This document shows, piece after piece, positions 43,531 to 55,147 of a stretch of 64,000 nt of DNA (position 1 is the first letter of the stretch; each line of letters opens with the position of its first letter). The notes under the pieces were generated by a model, which saw only the letters and a list, made by a program, of their open reading frames with translations, did not search any database and had not been told where the DNA came from. The stretch lies in assembly GCF_040869045.1 (NCBI RefSeq), contig NC_090321.1, positions 182,499,596 to 182,563,595 on the forward strand. Reading direction: 5' to 3'. Both the position numbers and the translations under genes were made by a program. The stretch comes from Eurosta solidaginis. Taxonomy: Eukaryota; Arthropoda; Insecta; Diptera; Tephritidae.

Positions 43531-45784
43531 GGTGATATTTTTGATCTTGGTATTACCGCTTGAAGGGATGATACAGCAAAAACTGTAAATTTGAATTATA
43601 GTGCCACCCTAATGTAGATATAAGCAACCAAAAAATTTATAAAAAATTAAAAAAATCCCTTATGTGTGTAAATATCATACACAATATTACTTATCATAAA
43701 TTATTAACCTTGTACTACTGTTGACTCATCGGTTCAGAACATCATGTTTCAATCATGTTAACATAATTTGTAACACATATTTACCAATGATATGCAGACG
43801 AAATAGTCTTATGTAGCATGCAACATACGGAAAATCGATCTTTGAAACATATGGCTATTTTGCCGATCGTCTAGCGAGAAGGTGACTAGGTCACTAGGTA
43901 TGTGGCCCTACTAATAAGCTTTCCCCGTCGTTCTCCTTCCCAGTTATTAGTAATAAAGAAATTTCTTGTCATCAATTAGTTCTATGTGTTAACAGCAGAA
44001 ATAAATTGCTACAATGTGAGAGAAAGCTTTGTAAACAAGTGTAACTAAAACAAGGTTCACTCATATATTTCATATCAATGTTGATGGTTTTTTTCCGGAA
44101 TAGATCCGGTACGTTCTGGTAACAAGCACCATTAAGGTACAAGCCCGCCCATCTCGGTAACTATTTAATATGAACTCATGGAACTTGGAGTCGGCAGAAC
44201 CTCGGCTACTAAAGAAACAGGATTCGCGACGGGTATTTGAAGTTGATAGTTGAGTTCGAGAAGCCATAAATTAGGCTGCAAACCCATTGAAAGGGTTATG
44301 CTACACAACCCCCTGTACAAATTGGGTATTTTAGTCGCCTCTTACTACTGGCATACTTGCCCCGGTTATAGTCTAAGCCCCCTTACCCAGTAAGGTCATA
44401 AAATGTTAATTGTACCATTTGCCAAATGAAATGATTATTCTTAAATTTTAGGGAAATAATTATCTATTTATTTTTCACATTTCATTAAGTATAATATTAA
44501 GAGGAACAATTTTGTTCATAACCAACACTTTAAAATATCAAAGAACTGTCAGACAGCCGAATAAACACGTTAAGTGAATGTGGTGTTACAAATTTTTGAT
44601 TAGTAACCTAATACTGTTTTCACACAGACGGCTTATTGAATAATAAAGGCAGTTTTCTACATTAAGACGCTTATTGAGCTCAATCTTCCCTACAAAATTC
44701 GAATCTATATTTATTTCATTAGTGACTAATCGAATGCCTAATGAAGTCAAAAGCACAATGCAACTCTGTTTAGAGTGTTCAGTTTCTTAGTTTTTGGTGT
44801 GTTCAGTGCTTAAAAATGTCATTTGTCAAAGTATATGTCATTGTCTGCCATATAGCATTGCCATTTTATTCGCTTGACACATCATCCTTCGTACTAATTG
44901 AGCAGTTAGTTCTGTGTGAAAGCACAAAATTTACGATTTCATTAGAAGGTGAAATGAGATCATTAAGTTTCTGTGTGAAAATAGTATAACGTAAAATCCA
45001 AACATTTGAGTGGATCGAAAATACTCAACGGTGCGATCAGAAAGTTATCACTCAACGATTGACCAACAGTTGTGTTTGCGCCCAATGACAAAGATACTAC
45101 CTTTATATATTAACTGCGATTAAACAGAAACATAAACAAACAAAGGTTTTGGAAACGCCGAAACTTATCAATAACGAAATCGCGATAAGCACCTGGATTA
45201 CTATGCATACTAGGGTACCCGTTGTATATAATGTTTTTTAAACGCCCACTTAGTTATATTTCTTACCCTAAAAATAGTTCGAAAAATAAATATAGCAATA
45301 ATTTTAACTATCAGCTAGTCTTTTTCCGCTGCTGTGATACTCCCTTTTCCTTAGCTCATTCAGTATTCCTCTCATCACTTTCCATGGAAAAGAACTATAT
45401 CGCTCCCGCTTTTTTCTGACAAGTTCAGCCCAATTCTAAATATTCCCTAGGAATTTTGTTCTCGCGGATTTTTTATTCCCGCGGCAAGATTCCTCCAATT
45501 CTTTTCTCCTAGGGAGGACAATAATTGTGGAATAGGAATTTCGAATTTTCGAAGTCAGCTGTTTTGTCAATTGCAAATTCGTTGCGCATTTCTTATTTTG
45601 TTTAAAAAATTGAAAAGTTTAATTATTATTTGAAATTAAGAAGTAAAGTATAAACAATGCACAGTATAGCATTTCATATGGTATTCACTGAAATGAGTAT
45701 CAGCACGAAATGGGTACAGTGAGCCTTTCATATATTTTTCCCACGAACTGACCCCGCCCCCCTTCGCAAAATTAAGCCAGTTTT
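43531..45784. other. AT-rich DNA without recognised genes
   Basis: Only one relic is identifiable: at about 44,275-44,400, with tagtcgcctcttactactgg and following words related to the LINE-like fragments at 19,990 and 38,690. The rest shows no exon or mobile element that I can name. Confidence 0.4.
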
Positions 45785-46190
45785 TTTGGGGAGCACATCA
45801 ACAAATTCGATTTCGATAATGCACGCATAATAGATGTGGAAAGCAAAACAAAGAAAATATTAACGTGGGAATGACTTCGAATCCAACATCAGATAAATAA
45901 TGCCATGAACTACAAAGAGGATGTAGATAATATCAGCTGTGCATACAAATGTGTAATAGCCAGCAATTGACGAACAGCTGGGATAGAGTGTGGATGTTTT
46001 TTTAAATGTAAAATGTAGTTTATGTTAAATGTATATATTTTTGTATAAATGTGTAATTAATTAAAAAATAAAATTTTCAATAAGGTGTGTATCTACTATA
46101 ATTTAGAAAATATGTTCTAATTATGTTTTCTTGTCAAAATAAATTTATAATCTCCCTGAAGAAGCCACAATAACGTGGCAGAGGGAAAAA
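45785..46190 (+). pseudogene. Penelope-like element 3' fragment, third family
   Basis: The conceptual translation from about 45,785 reads HINKFDFDNARIIDVESKTK, then, after one stop, LRIQHQINNAMNYKEDVDNI and a stop near 45,969. This is the C-terminal part of a PLE after the GIY-YIG motif (compare INFKADVEG at 32,920). About 185 bases further a hammerhead-like relic lies at 46,156-46,185: CTGAAGA, an extra A, stem GCCAC and GTGGC around AATAAC, then AGA in place of GAA. Confidence 0.6.
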
Positions 46191-46888
46191 AGAAAAACTA
46201 ATGTTTTTGCTTTAAGTTTAACGACCAAAAAGCTCTAATAAATAAATCAAGTGAACAATTCCCTTGGTCTAATAAATACAGTAAGCCAGTTTCTTCAGCT
46301 TAGTCATAAACGATATGAGCAAACAATTTTAGGAAATTCGTTCATCATTTTATTTTATGGTAAAATATTATTAGCGAAAAAAAACTAGATTTGCAAAATA
46401 GTAGACACCCTCATAACTATGTAGATTGTTGGTTGAAAGTTTTACTACTGGTTAATTTATGATAGCAGTAAATTTATTTGATTAAATGAAATATAGCAAA
46501 GATTCAAAAAATATGATCATTGACGCGAAGGTAAAGGTCCCTCTGTGTCGATATCGTCCTTGGTTGTTTTTGCATAAGAGTCGATCAAGTCAAAAGCACA
46601 CATTGGGTAAAATATAAGAATTGTATCTCTATCTTTCAACTCGTGGGAAACGTAAAGCAAATATACTAGTCCTCTGGGACCCTAATTTTACCAAGTTTCT
46701 TTGTTTTATCAAATCCCATGCCTCACTTCTAGAAAATGGAAATTGTTTTGTGCAACCAACACACCTAAGTTTAGTAATAGTATCAAAGTATTAGTTAAAG
46801 AGTTAAAATGTCCCACCCGTCACGTTGGAATACCTTAAGTATTCATACGTCGTAGCATAAACGCCCCGGTCAAAATAACATTGAAATT
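46191..46888. other. AT-rich DNA
   Basis: I see no gene or recognisable element in this stretch. Confidence 0.4.
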
Positions 46889-47150
46889 TAAGAAACAAGT
46901 TTTTAAATTAGAAGACAATTTTTCTAAGCGCGGTCGCCCCTGGGCAGTGTTTGGCAAGCTTTCTGAGTGTATTTCTGCTATGAAAAGCTCTCTGTGAAAA
47001 CTCATCTGCATTGCAAATGCCGTTCGGAGTCAGTATAAAATATGTAGGTACCATCCCACCAATTTGTAGGAAAACTAAATGGAGCACAACGTAAATCGGA
47101 AGAGAAGCTCGGCCTAAAATCATTTCGTAGGTTATCGCGCCTTATATTTA
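46889..47150 (+). mobile_element. 5'-truncated tRNA-derived SINE
   Basis: The body from ttctaagcgcggtcgcccct to gcgccttatat matches the SINEs at 26,076 and 3,709-7,965 with about 10-15 percent difference by eye. The tRNA-like head with its promoter boxes is missing, so it cannot be transcribed from its own promoter. Confidence 0.8.
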
Positions 47151-49525
47151 TTTTTAGCCTGGACCATACCAGGATCTTTCTAAGACCAGCTTCAGTATAT
47201 TTCGGTGTTGATCGGGTGACTATTGCGGCATGATTGAATTACTAGAGGTTTGTGAGATGACAGAGCTTTGACACTCCTAAATTTATAAATCTGGACGGGT
47301 TGCTTTACAAAGTAAGGAAAACGGGGAATAATTCAGTCCCATTCAGTGAGAATTGTAGTAGAAAAGTAGCTTTAGTAGTAAATATGTCGTGAATTGATAG
47401 AGTTATGTTGGTTTGGTCATTCTTTCAGAATTTGTTTGAAGAATGCCGTACGTAAAAATTTTACTAAAAAATACACTATTTCAAAATTTGTTTCAAAAAC
47501 TGTTTATTTAAGCATAAGTTCAATGCATTTTTATATAAGAGGGAGTTAATGAACAGCATTCTGAAATAAGTCGTTCTCTAACCTAATTCTGATATAGGGC
47601 GTTCTTGTGGCAAATGCTGTAGTGGGACATTTTTGAAAAATATTTTGAGATAAGACGATTTCGAACTGGCAGCCGACATAGGGTTACTCTACTCAGCAGC
47701 CGCAATGAACTGACAAAAAATAAAAATAAAAGAAACCGAAGAACTTCATATTCCGGCTTCGACTTTGACAGAAAAGTCAAGTTTAGCGCTGTCCTGCTAC
47801 ACAGTGAGTATTTACCTTTTTCTCTTTTCCGTTCAATGTTCATGGAAGTATTCCGGATAAATCGTTAATTTAGAATATTCCGAACACGTTCGTTTGATAC
47901 TACCTCACGAGATTTGAATATTCCAAAAACCGATTCCACAAATCCTTAAATGGAGACGAAGGTTCGGAACATGCTCAATGAGTACATTTAGTTTTAGAAT
48001 CTCCATTATTTACTAATGACATTTTTACGTGAATCGATTTACTAGTCGAGTTTTTGACACTGAACGATGAATTTTAAATTGGTTTAGGTTTCGCATGATC
48101 ATAGGTTTACGAAAGTGCACGATTCGTTGGTGTCCGTACTTTTCGGAAAATTAGATATTTTCAGCAACACTAATAAATAATGACATAGTTAATAAACTCA
48201 TCATAAAATTAAAAAAAATTGTTCTAAGGAATTATGTAGTTCAGTCCTTAGCGGGTATTTGTAAACTGATTGCTTCCTTTTTCTACTACTAATATTTTTT
48301 GAAAAATCGCAAAGCAACAACACAGTTTACAGATATCAATTCGATTTGGGAGCAAAATGGTTACAATTGTCAAAATATTTGTCAGCCGAGCAAACCCGTC
48401 TGTGATTGAATATGCTATTGCGGGATTATTCATTATGAATATGGGTTTTTTTCTACTTAGACGAATTAAAGTATATAAAACTTAAACGAAATTCATTTCT
48501 TTCATAGGTTTAAATGCAATCCATGTAACCGGAATAACCCTCTTCGTCTTTTGTTAACAAAATTTTACCTACCCTTCTCTAAGCGAATACCCACAGCTAA
48601 TCATTAAAAGTTTAGTATGCGCTTCCCCTTTTGTGGACATATTCAATTTCATTCAAAAACAGAAAATTGCAAAAATTACATGGTACATCATAGCACTGAT
48701 ACTCACTCTTTGCTCTCCGATACGCTGCTGTAATAACGGATCACTTGTATGTGTATCTGTGTTAGGTGTCATCACGCGGCGTCTGATTTCACCTTTGCTG
48801 CTCATTGTGTTACAGACAACTGAGCCAGCGTTCCAAGCGATATTACTGATTAAGTGATAAACAAATCTAACCAATTAAAAGTTAATATATTTTCAACAAC
48901 ATTTGTACAAATACAAATTTTTTATCTTTGCTTTTTTTACACCGGCAGTAAAACTTTTGTTGACACTACTCAGCGTAGTTTATGACAAAAACTATTTAAT
49001 TTTTTTTAGGAATCACTTATTTACCTCAAAAAATAAAAAATATAACTCAACCAAATGCGCCGGTAGTTGCTCACGTACTGCTCACAGTACTGTCAACAGC
49101 TTAGCAAACAGATTTATCGATACCTGCATTTGCAGATACACAGATACTAGGGCTGATCACATTCATAACCGCGTCTACAGACCACAACCACAATAAGGCA
49201 AAGCTTGACGACAACCGTAGCCAAGCATTGGCTTCTTGATTACTTTGAAAGCGGCAGCCACCAATACAAAAATTACAGCAAAAAGTAGCGAAAAATTTAG
49301 AAAAAAATATTAGTTATGTTTAAAAAACGCCCAAAAGAATGATTCTAGCTTTTATTATCTGTTATTTACTTCTAGTTTAGTTTCTATTGACAAAATAAAA
49401 AGAACGCCACTCACTATCGCTTCCCAAAAATAGAATTAGGTTTAATCTGGCTACAACAGCTTTCGTGATTGATTGTCGTACCGCTCTGTAGCGCCGAAAA
49501 TAACGACACTCATAAGAACATGTGG
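47151..49525. other. AT-rich DNA without recognised genes
   Basis: Short frames here (for example near 47,600-47,840 and 48,630-49,190) show no domain, and I do not call them genes. I recognised no mobile element. Confidence 0.4.
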
Positions 49526-52116
49526 AACAAGTAAGGAAGGTTAAGTTCGGGTGTAACCGAACATTATATACTCAGTTGAGAGCTGTGGAAACAAAGTAAA
49601 GGAAAATCACCATGTAGGAAAACGAACCGAGGGAAACCCTGGAATGCGCTTGTATGACATGTGTATCAAATGAAAGGCATTAAAGAGTATTTTATGAGGG
49701 AGTGGGCCATAGTTCTATAGGTGGACGCCATTTAGGGATATAGCCATAAAGGTGGATCAGGGTTGACTCTAGAATGCGTTTGTACGATATGGGTATCAAA
49801 GTAAAGGTATTAATGAGGGTTTTAAAAGGGAGTGGTGGTTGTTGTATAGGTGGTCGCCTTTTCGAGATATCGCATAAAGGTGGACCAGGGGTGACTCTAG
49901 AATGCGTTTGTACGATATGGGTATCAAATGAAAGGTGTTGATGAGTATTTTAAAAGGGAGTATTCCTTAGTTCCATAGGTGGACGCCGTTTCGAGTTATC
50001 GCCACAAAGGTGGACCAGGGGCGACCCTAGAATTTGTTTGTACAATATGGGCATCAAACGAATGGTGTTAATGAGTATTTTAAAAGGGAGTGGGCTTTAG
50101 TTATATAGGTGGATGCCGTTTCGAAATATCGCCATAAAGGTGGACCAGGGGTGACTCTAGAATGTGTTTGTACGATATGGGTATCAAATTAAAGGTATTA
50201 ATGAGGGTTTTAAAAGGTTTTTGTTGTATAGGTGGTCGCCTTTTCGAGATATCGCCATAAAGGTGGACCAGGGGTGACTCTAGAATGCGTTTGTACGATA
50301 TGGGTATCAAATGAAAGGTGTTAATGAGTATTTTAAAAGGCAGTAATCCTTAGTTCCATAGGTGGACGTCGTTTCGAGATATCGCCATAAAGGTGGGCCA
50401 GGGGTAACTGTAGAATTCGTTTGTGCAATATGGGTATCAAACAAAAGGACTTAATGAGTATTTTAAAAGGGAGTGGGCCTTAGTTCTATAGGTGGACGCC
50501 TTTTCGAGGTATCGCAATAAAGGTGGACCAGGGGTGACTCTAGACTTTGTTTGTACGATATGGGTATCAAATGAAAGGTGTTAATGTGTATCTTTAAAAG
50601 GGAGTGGGCCTTAGTTCTATAGGTGGACGCCTTTTCGAGATATCGCCATAAAGGTAGACCAGGGGTAACTCTAGAATGAGTTTGTACGATATGGGTATCA
50701 AATTAAAGGTATTAATGAGAGTTTTAAAAGGGAGTGGTGGTAGTTGTATATGTGAAGGCGTTTTCCAGATATCGACCAAAATGTGGACCAGGGTGACCCA
50801 GAACATCATCTGCTGGATACCGCTAATTTATTTATATATGTAATACCTGCCAAGATTTTAAGTGTTTTTTATTTCGCCCTGCAGAACTTTTTCATTTTCT
50901 TCTACTTAATATGGTAGGTGTCACAACCATTTTATAAAGTTTTTTCTAAAGTTATATTTCGCGTCAATAAAACAATCCAATTACCTTACCATGTTTCATC
51001 CCTTTTTTCGTATTTGGTATAGAATTATGGCATTTTTTTCATTTTTCCTAATTTTCGATATCGAAAAAGTGGGCGTGGTCATAGTCGGATTTCGTTCATT
51101 TTTCATACCAAGATAAAGTGAGTTCAAGTAAGCACGTGAACTAAGTTCATTAAAGATATGTCGATTTTTGCTCAAGTTATCGTGTTAACGGCCATGCGGA
51201 AGGACAGACGGACGACTGTGTATAAAAACTGGGCGTGGCATCAACCGATTTCGCCCATTTTCACAGAAAACAGTTAACGTCATATAATCTATGCCCCTAC
51301 CAAATTTCAAAAGGATTGGTTAATTTTTGTTCGACTTATGGCGTTAAAAGTATCCTAGACAAATTAAATGAAAAAGGGCGGAGCCACGCCCATTTTGAAA
51401 TTTTCTTTTATTTTTGTATTTTGTTGCACCATATCATTACTGGAGTTGAATGTTGACATAATTTACTTATATACTGTAAAGATATTAAATTTTTTGTTAA
51501 AATTTTACTTTAAAAAAATTTTTTTTTTAAAAGTGGGCGTGTTCCTTCTCCGATTTTGCTAATTTTTATTAAGCGTACATATAGTAATAGGAGTAACGTT
51601 CCTGCCAAATTTCATAATGATATCTTCAACGACTGCCAAATTATAGCTTGCAAAAGTTTTAAATTACCTTCTTTTAAAATTGGGCGTTGCCACGCCCATT
51701 GTCCAAAATTTTACTAATTTTCTATTCTGCGTCATAGGTTCAACTCATCTACCAAGTTTCGTCGCTGTATCGGTCTTTTGTAATGAATTATCGCACTTCT
51801 TCGGTTTTTCGAAATTTTCGATATCGAAAAAGTGGGCGTGGTTATAGTCCGATATCGTTCATTTTAAATAGCGATCTGAGATGAGTGCTCTGGAATCTAC
51901 ATACCAAATTTCATCAAGATACCTCAAAATTTACTCAAGTTATCGTGTTAACGGACGGACGGACGGACGGACATGGCTCAATCAAATTTTTTTTCGATCC
52001 TGATTATTTTGATATATGGAAGTCTATATCTATCTCGATTCCTTTATATATGTACAACCAACTGTTATCCAATCAAACTTATATACTCTGTGAGCTCTGC
52101 TCAACTGAGTATAAAA
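49526..52116 (-). repeat. Dispersed repeat element copy D, full length, reverse orientation
   Basis: On the plus strand it starts aacaagtaaggaaggttaag and ends ctcaactgagtataaaaa. The ~130-bp array is at about 49,690-50,800 and the ~150-bp modules at about 50,850-51,900, with a ggac microsatellite near 51,950. Structure and order mirror copy C. There is no coding frame. Confidence 0.8.
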
Positions 52117-52859
52117 ATAATATGACAGATGTGGAAGCTACACCGCCGTCGTGAATGTAGTCAGCCCTACTCCCTTATGTATATATAAACAAACTCAGCT
52201 GTGTAGTAGATACATTTTGAGATAGGTAAACATATTGAGAGCCCTTGGACAATTTCTCACCTGAGGTTTGTGTGAGAAATGAAAACAATTAGAGCTCTGC
52301 ACAAGAGCGCGATCGATACCAAGGTGGTTGATTTTACCGGGTTTCAGTGTTGAAAAACTCTTGTATGGTTACTAATTGTCAACAAACTGATTGTGATTAC
52401 ATATATCTACTTTTGTATCCTAGGTATAAATGCGTATTTAGTACGTAGGTTTACAAATTTTTATAACCAAAATAATTTATCTCTATTTGTTTACATTATC
52501 TGTTTTGAAATTTCTCCTTTTTGCTTTACTGTGGCAGATTTATGCGACAATTTTATTATTATACCTAAGTATTTAGTTGTTAGCGTTTGGGTGTAAGATG
52601 AGAACTTCCAAATGATGTGTTTTCCTAAATGATCTCACCCATTGAAGTAAGTTCGGCACCCAGTAGCAGTTGTTCTCAGTGGTAGTTGCTCTCTTGAAGT
52701 AAATATCTTTGACGCATTCTCCGTCCTCTCGAAAATTATTGTGTTTTAATTAAATTTTACAATAAAAAGTTAATAATTACGCGAACTTGCTTTTCAAAAT
52801 TTTATTGGTTTCGGTTAAACAAACTCCAAGCCACATATAATGATTTGAAAATGAATTAT
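52117..52859. other. AT-rich DNA
   Basis: I see no gene or recognisable element in this stretch. Confidence 0.4.
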
Positions 52860-53450
52860 TGCGGGGTCGTCCCGACATAATATTAAAAACAAGCCTGAAG
52901 CGCCCGGCAAATCGCATCGCAAAATGATTAAAAAAAAATAAAAAATAGTCACGATATGTTCCGGAGAAATGTATATCTGTTATTACCTCGAAGCAGTGTC
53001 GATAATTCCGGAACAAACCCTGATTAGTTCACAAATAGCGATTATGATTCGTAAAGCAGTCTCAAAGAGATCCTTAGATTATCGATTCTTAGTACAATAG
53101 CGAAGCAATATTGAAATAATCCCTAAAAAATTCCGAAACGAAAATTACCAAATTATTACGAAATTGTTCCGAAATAGTTTCAAAACCAACCCCGAATATT
53201 TGCTGAAATATCTCGAAAACGTTACTTAAATGTTCCGAAAAAGTACCGAAAACATTCCGAGAAACATTCCGAGACAGTCCAAAAACAAAAAAATTCACAT
53301 TCCCGAAACGATTCCAAAATAGTTCCGAAAATCATCTCGCAATGATCTGGAGATAGTCCGCAAATGATCGCTTAATGGTAACGAAACAGTCCCAAAATGA
53401 TCCCGGAACAATTCAAATAGTCCCCAAAATAGGTTAGAGGTAATATTTAA
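52860..53450. repeat. Degenerate cccgaaat short-period repeat
   Basis: Words such as attccgaaac, gttccgaaaa and gatcccggaa recur with irregular spacing. It is the fourth array of this kind in the window. Confidence 0.55.
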
Positions 53451-53689
53451 AATATCTAACTTGTGTAGCATAATTTTTTTACAGTACACGCCTATGCATT
53501 TGCTACGTCATGGCCAATACGCAACATAAAGACCGTAGTTAATATTTTCAATATTGAATAGCAAACAAAACAAAATACGCAAAGAAAAATTTTAAAATGA
53601 AAAGAGTTGTTCACGATCCGTAGCTTTCGTTTGCTGTAGCAACGTTTCCAAAAACTGCCTTATTATCTTTTCAAATATTTATCGATCTT

Positions 53690-54649
53690 GGAGCTATGCT
53701 CATAGGAAAGATGACCGGAATCTTCAACATCTTCGTCATCCGCGAAAAATGGAAAATGGCCAAGGTTGTTCATTAAAGACTGGGAAACCAGCTAACATAG
53801 GAGATTCTTATCGTCCGATATCTCTTCTATCGCCAGTAGCCAAGACACTTGAAACCATTCTGCTTCCCTATTTTAATGTAAGATTGCAACTAGCCAATCA
53901 TTAGCATGGCTTCCGAAAATTACATAGCACTAGCGGATTAAAACAAAACCCCCACCATAGGACAGCATTCATTGCGTTCAACCTGTCAAAAGCTTGTGAC
54001 ACGGTCAACCACGGCACGTTACTGCAAGACCTGGAAGGGTCTCCTTCCCCCAAGTCTCAAAAGGTGGACTGCAAATTATCTCTCTGGTCGGCAACCATCG
54101 GTGCAATTCAGGAACGTAACATCCAAACCAAGAAAAATTTAACAAGGGGCGCCACAGGTTGGTGTCCTATCCCCACTTCTGTTTAACTTCTACATATCAA
54201 AGCTACATTTACCACCAGAATGAGTCACTATCGTTTCCAACGCCGGTGACTGCACAATAATGACCACAGGCTCAGGTCCACAGATCGATGAGCTTTGTAA
54301 CAAAATAAACAGCCATCTCCCTGATCTCTCCAGTTTCTTCGCCTCGAGAAGCCTGACATTGTCACCGACCATATGATCGGCGACCTTATTTACAACATGA
54401 ATGCGTCAAATGTCGATCATATTGAACATGCAGGTCGATGGCACCACGCTACCGACTGCCTTACACCCTAAAATATTGGGTGTGACGTTCGACCAGGATC
54501 TACATTTTGGAGAGCATTTAGCCGCAGTTGTACCGAAAATCCAGAGCCATAATAAAATTCTCAAATCTCTTGGGGTAAAGATAAAAAATGCTCATCATCA
54601 CTTATAGAGCAACTGGCCGGCCGATTGCATGCTACCCGTCCCCGATATG
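53690..54649 (+). pseudogene. Decayed jockey-like LINE, reverse transcriptase part
   Basis: It is closely similar to 57,460-58,370 of the younger copy. The phrases gggaaaccagctaacatagg, ccgatatctct, cggtcaaccacggcac and cctaaaatattgggtgtgac align in order. Stops and small deletions are scattered. It stops abruptly at 54,649, where an LTR begins, so the LTR element may have inserted into it. Confidence 0.75.
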
Positions 54650-55070
54650 GTGTAGTGTAAACAGCCAACAATTTAAGGCCAAATATTTAAATCAGCTACC
54701 CTGTAACAAAAATAGTCTAAATGTTCATCAACACATAAAAAAGCATTTTCAATTCTTGCTGACAAAGCCATTCACACGATTTAATACAGGTGTGTGCACA
54801 ACACACAACCAAACAAATTTGCATTCAAGCAAGTCACAACTCAACACAGGCGTGTAGGTACATATTTTGTATCAAGTTATATGTAGGTATGTAAGTATGT
54901 ATGCTTAAGGTAAATATGTATGTAAGTATGTATGCTTAAATGTAAATATGATGTAAGGATATGTTAGAATAATTTTGTATAAACAAGCTGACAACATTTG
55001 AATAAAAGAGCAATTAAGAATTGAGGTTTGATCACTCACAATGCAGTCTATTTTATTTCAAACCTTTTAG
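54650..55070 (+). mobile_element. LTR of an mdg1/412-like element
   Basis: It begins tgtagtgtaaac exactly where the LINE homology stops and ends near cctttta at about 55,069. A primer-binding-site-like sequence follows. Inside is a tatg-type microsatellite (54,880-54,950), and AATAAA occurs near 55,001. About 421 bp. No second LTR is visible, and only a leader follows. The family is inferred from the TGTAGT start and the primer site. Confidence 0.55.
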
Positions 55071-55071
55071 A

Positions 55072-55084
55072 TGGCGATCCTGCC
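55072..55084 (+). promoter_or_regulatory. Primer-binding site, tRNA-Arg type
   Basis: TGGCGATCCTGCC one or two bases after the LTR is complementary to a tRNA 3' end GGCAGGATCG plus CCA. From memory this fits an insect tRNA-Arg. mdg1/412-type elements use tRNA-Arg primers. Confidence 0.5.
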
Positions 55085-55147
55085 TGTGATTCTTCTGGCT
55101 GATTTTTCAGCCTAATTTCATAGCTGGCAAGGACTTTACTGGCTGAT

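Noticed and set aside
48633..49196. Open frames of 74-97 codons in AT-rich DNA
   Set aside because: There is no domain, homology, splice context or codon bias to support a gene.
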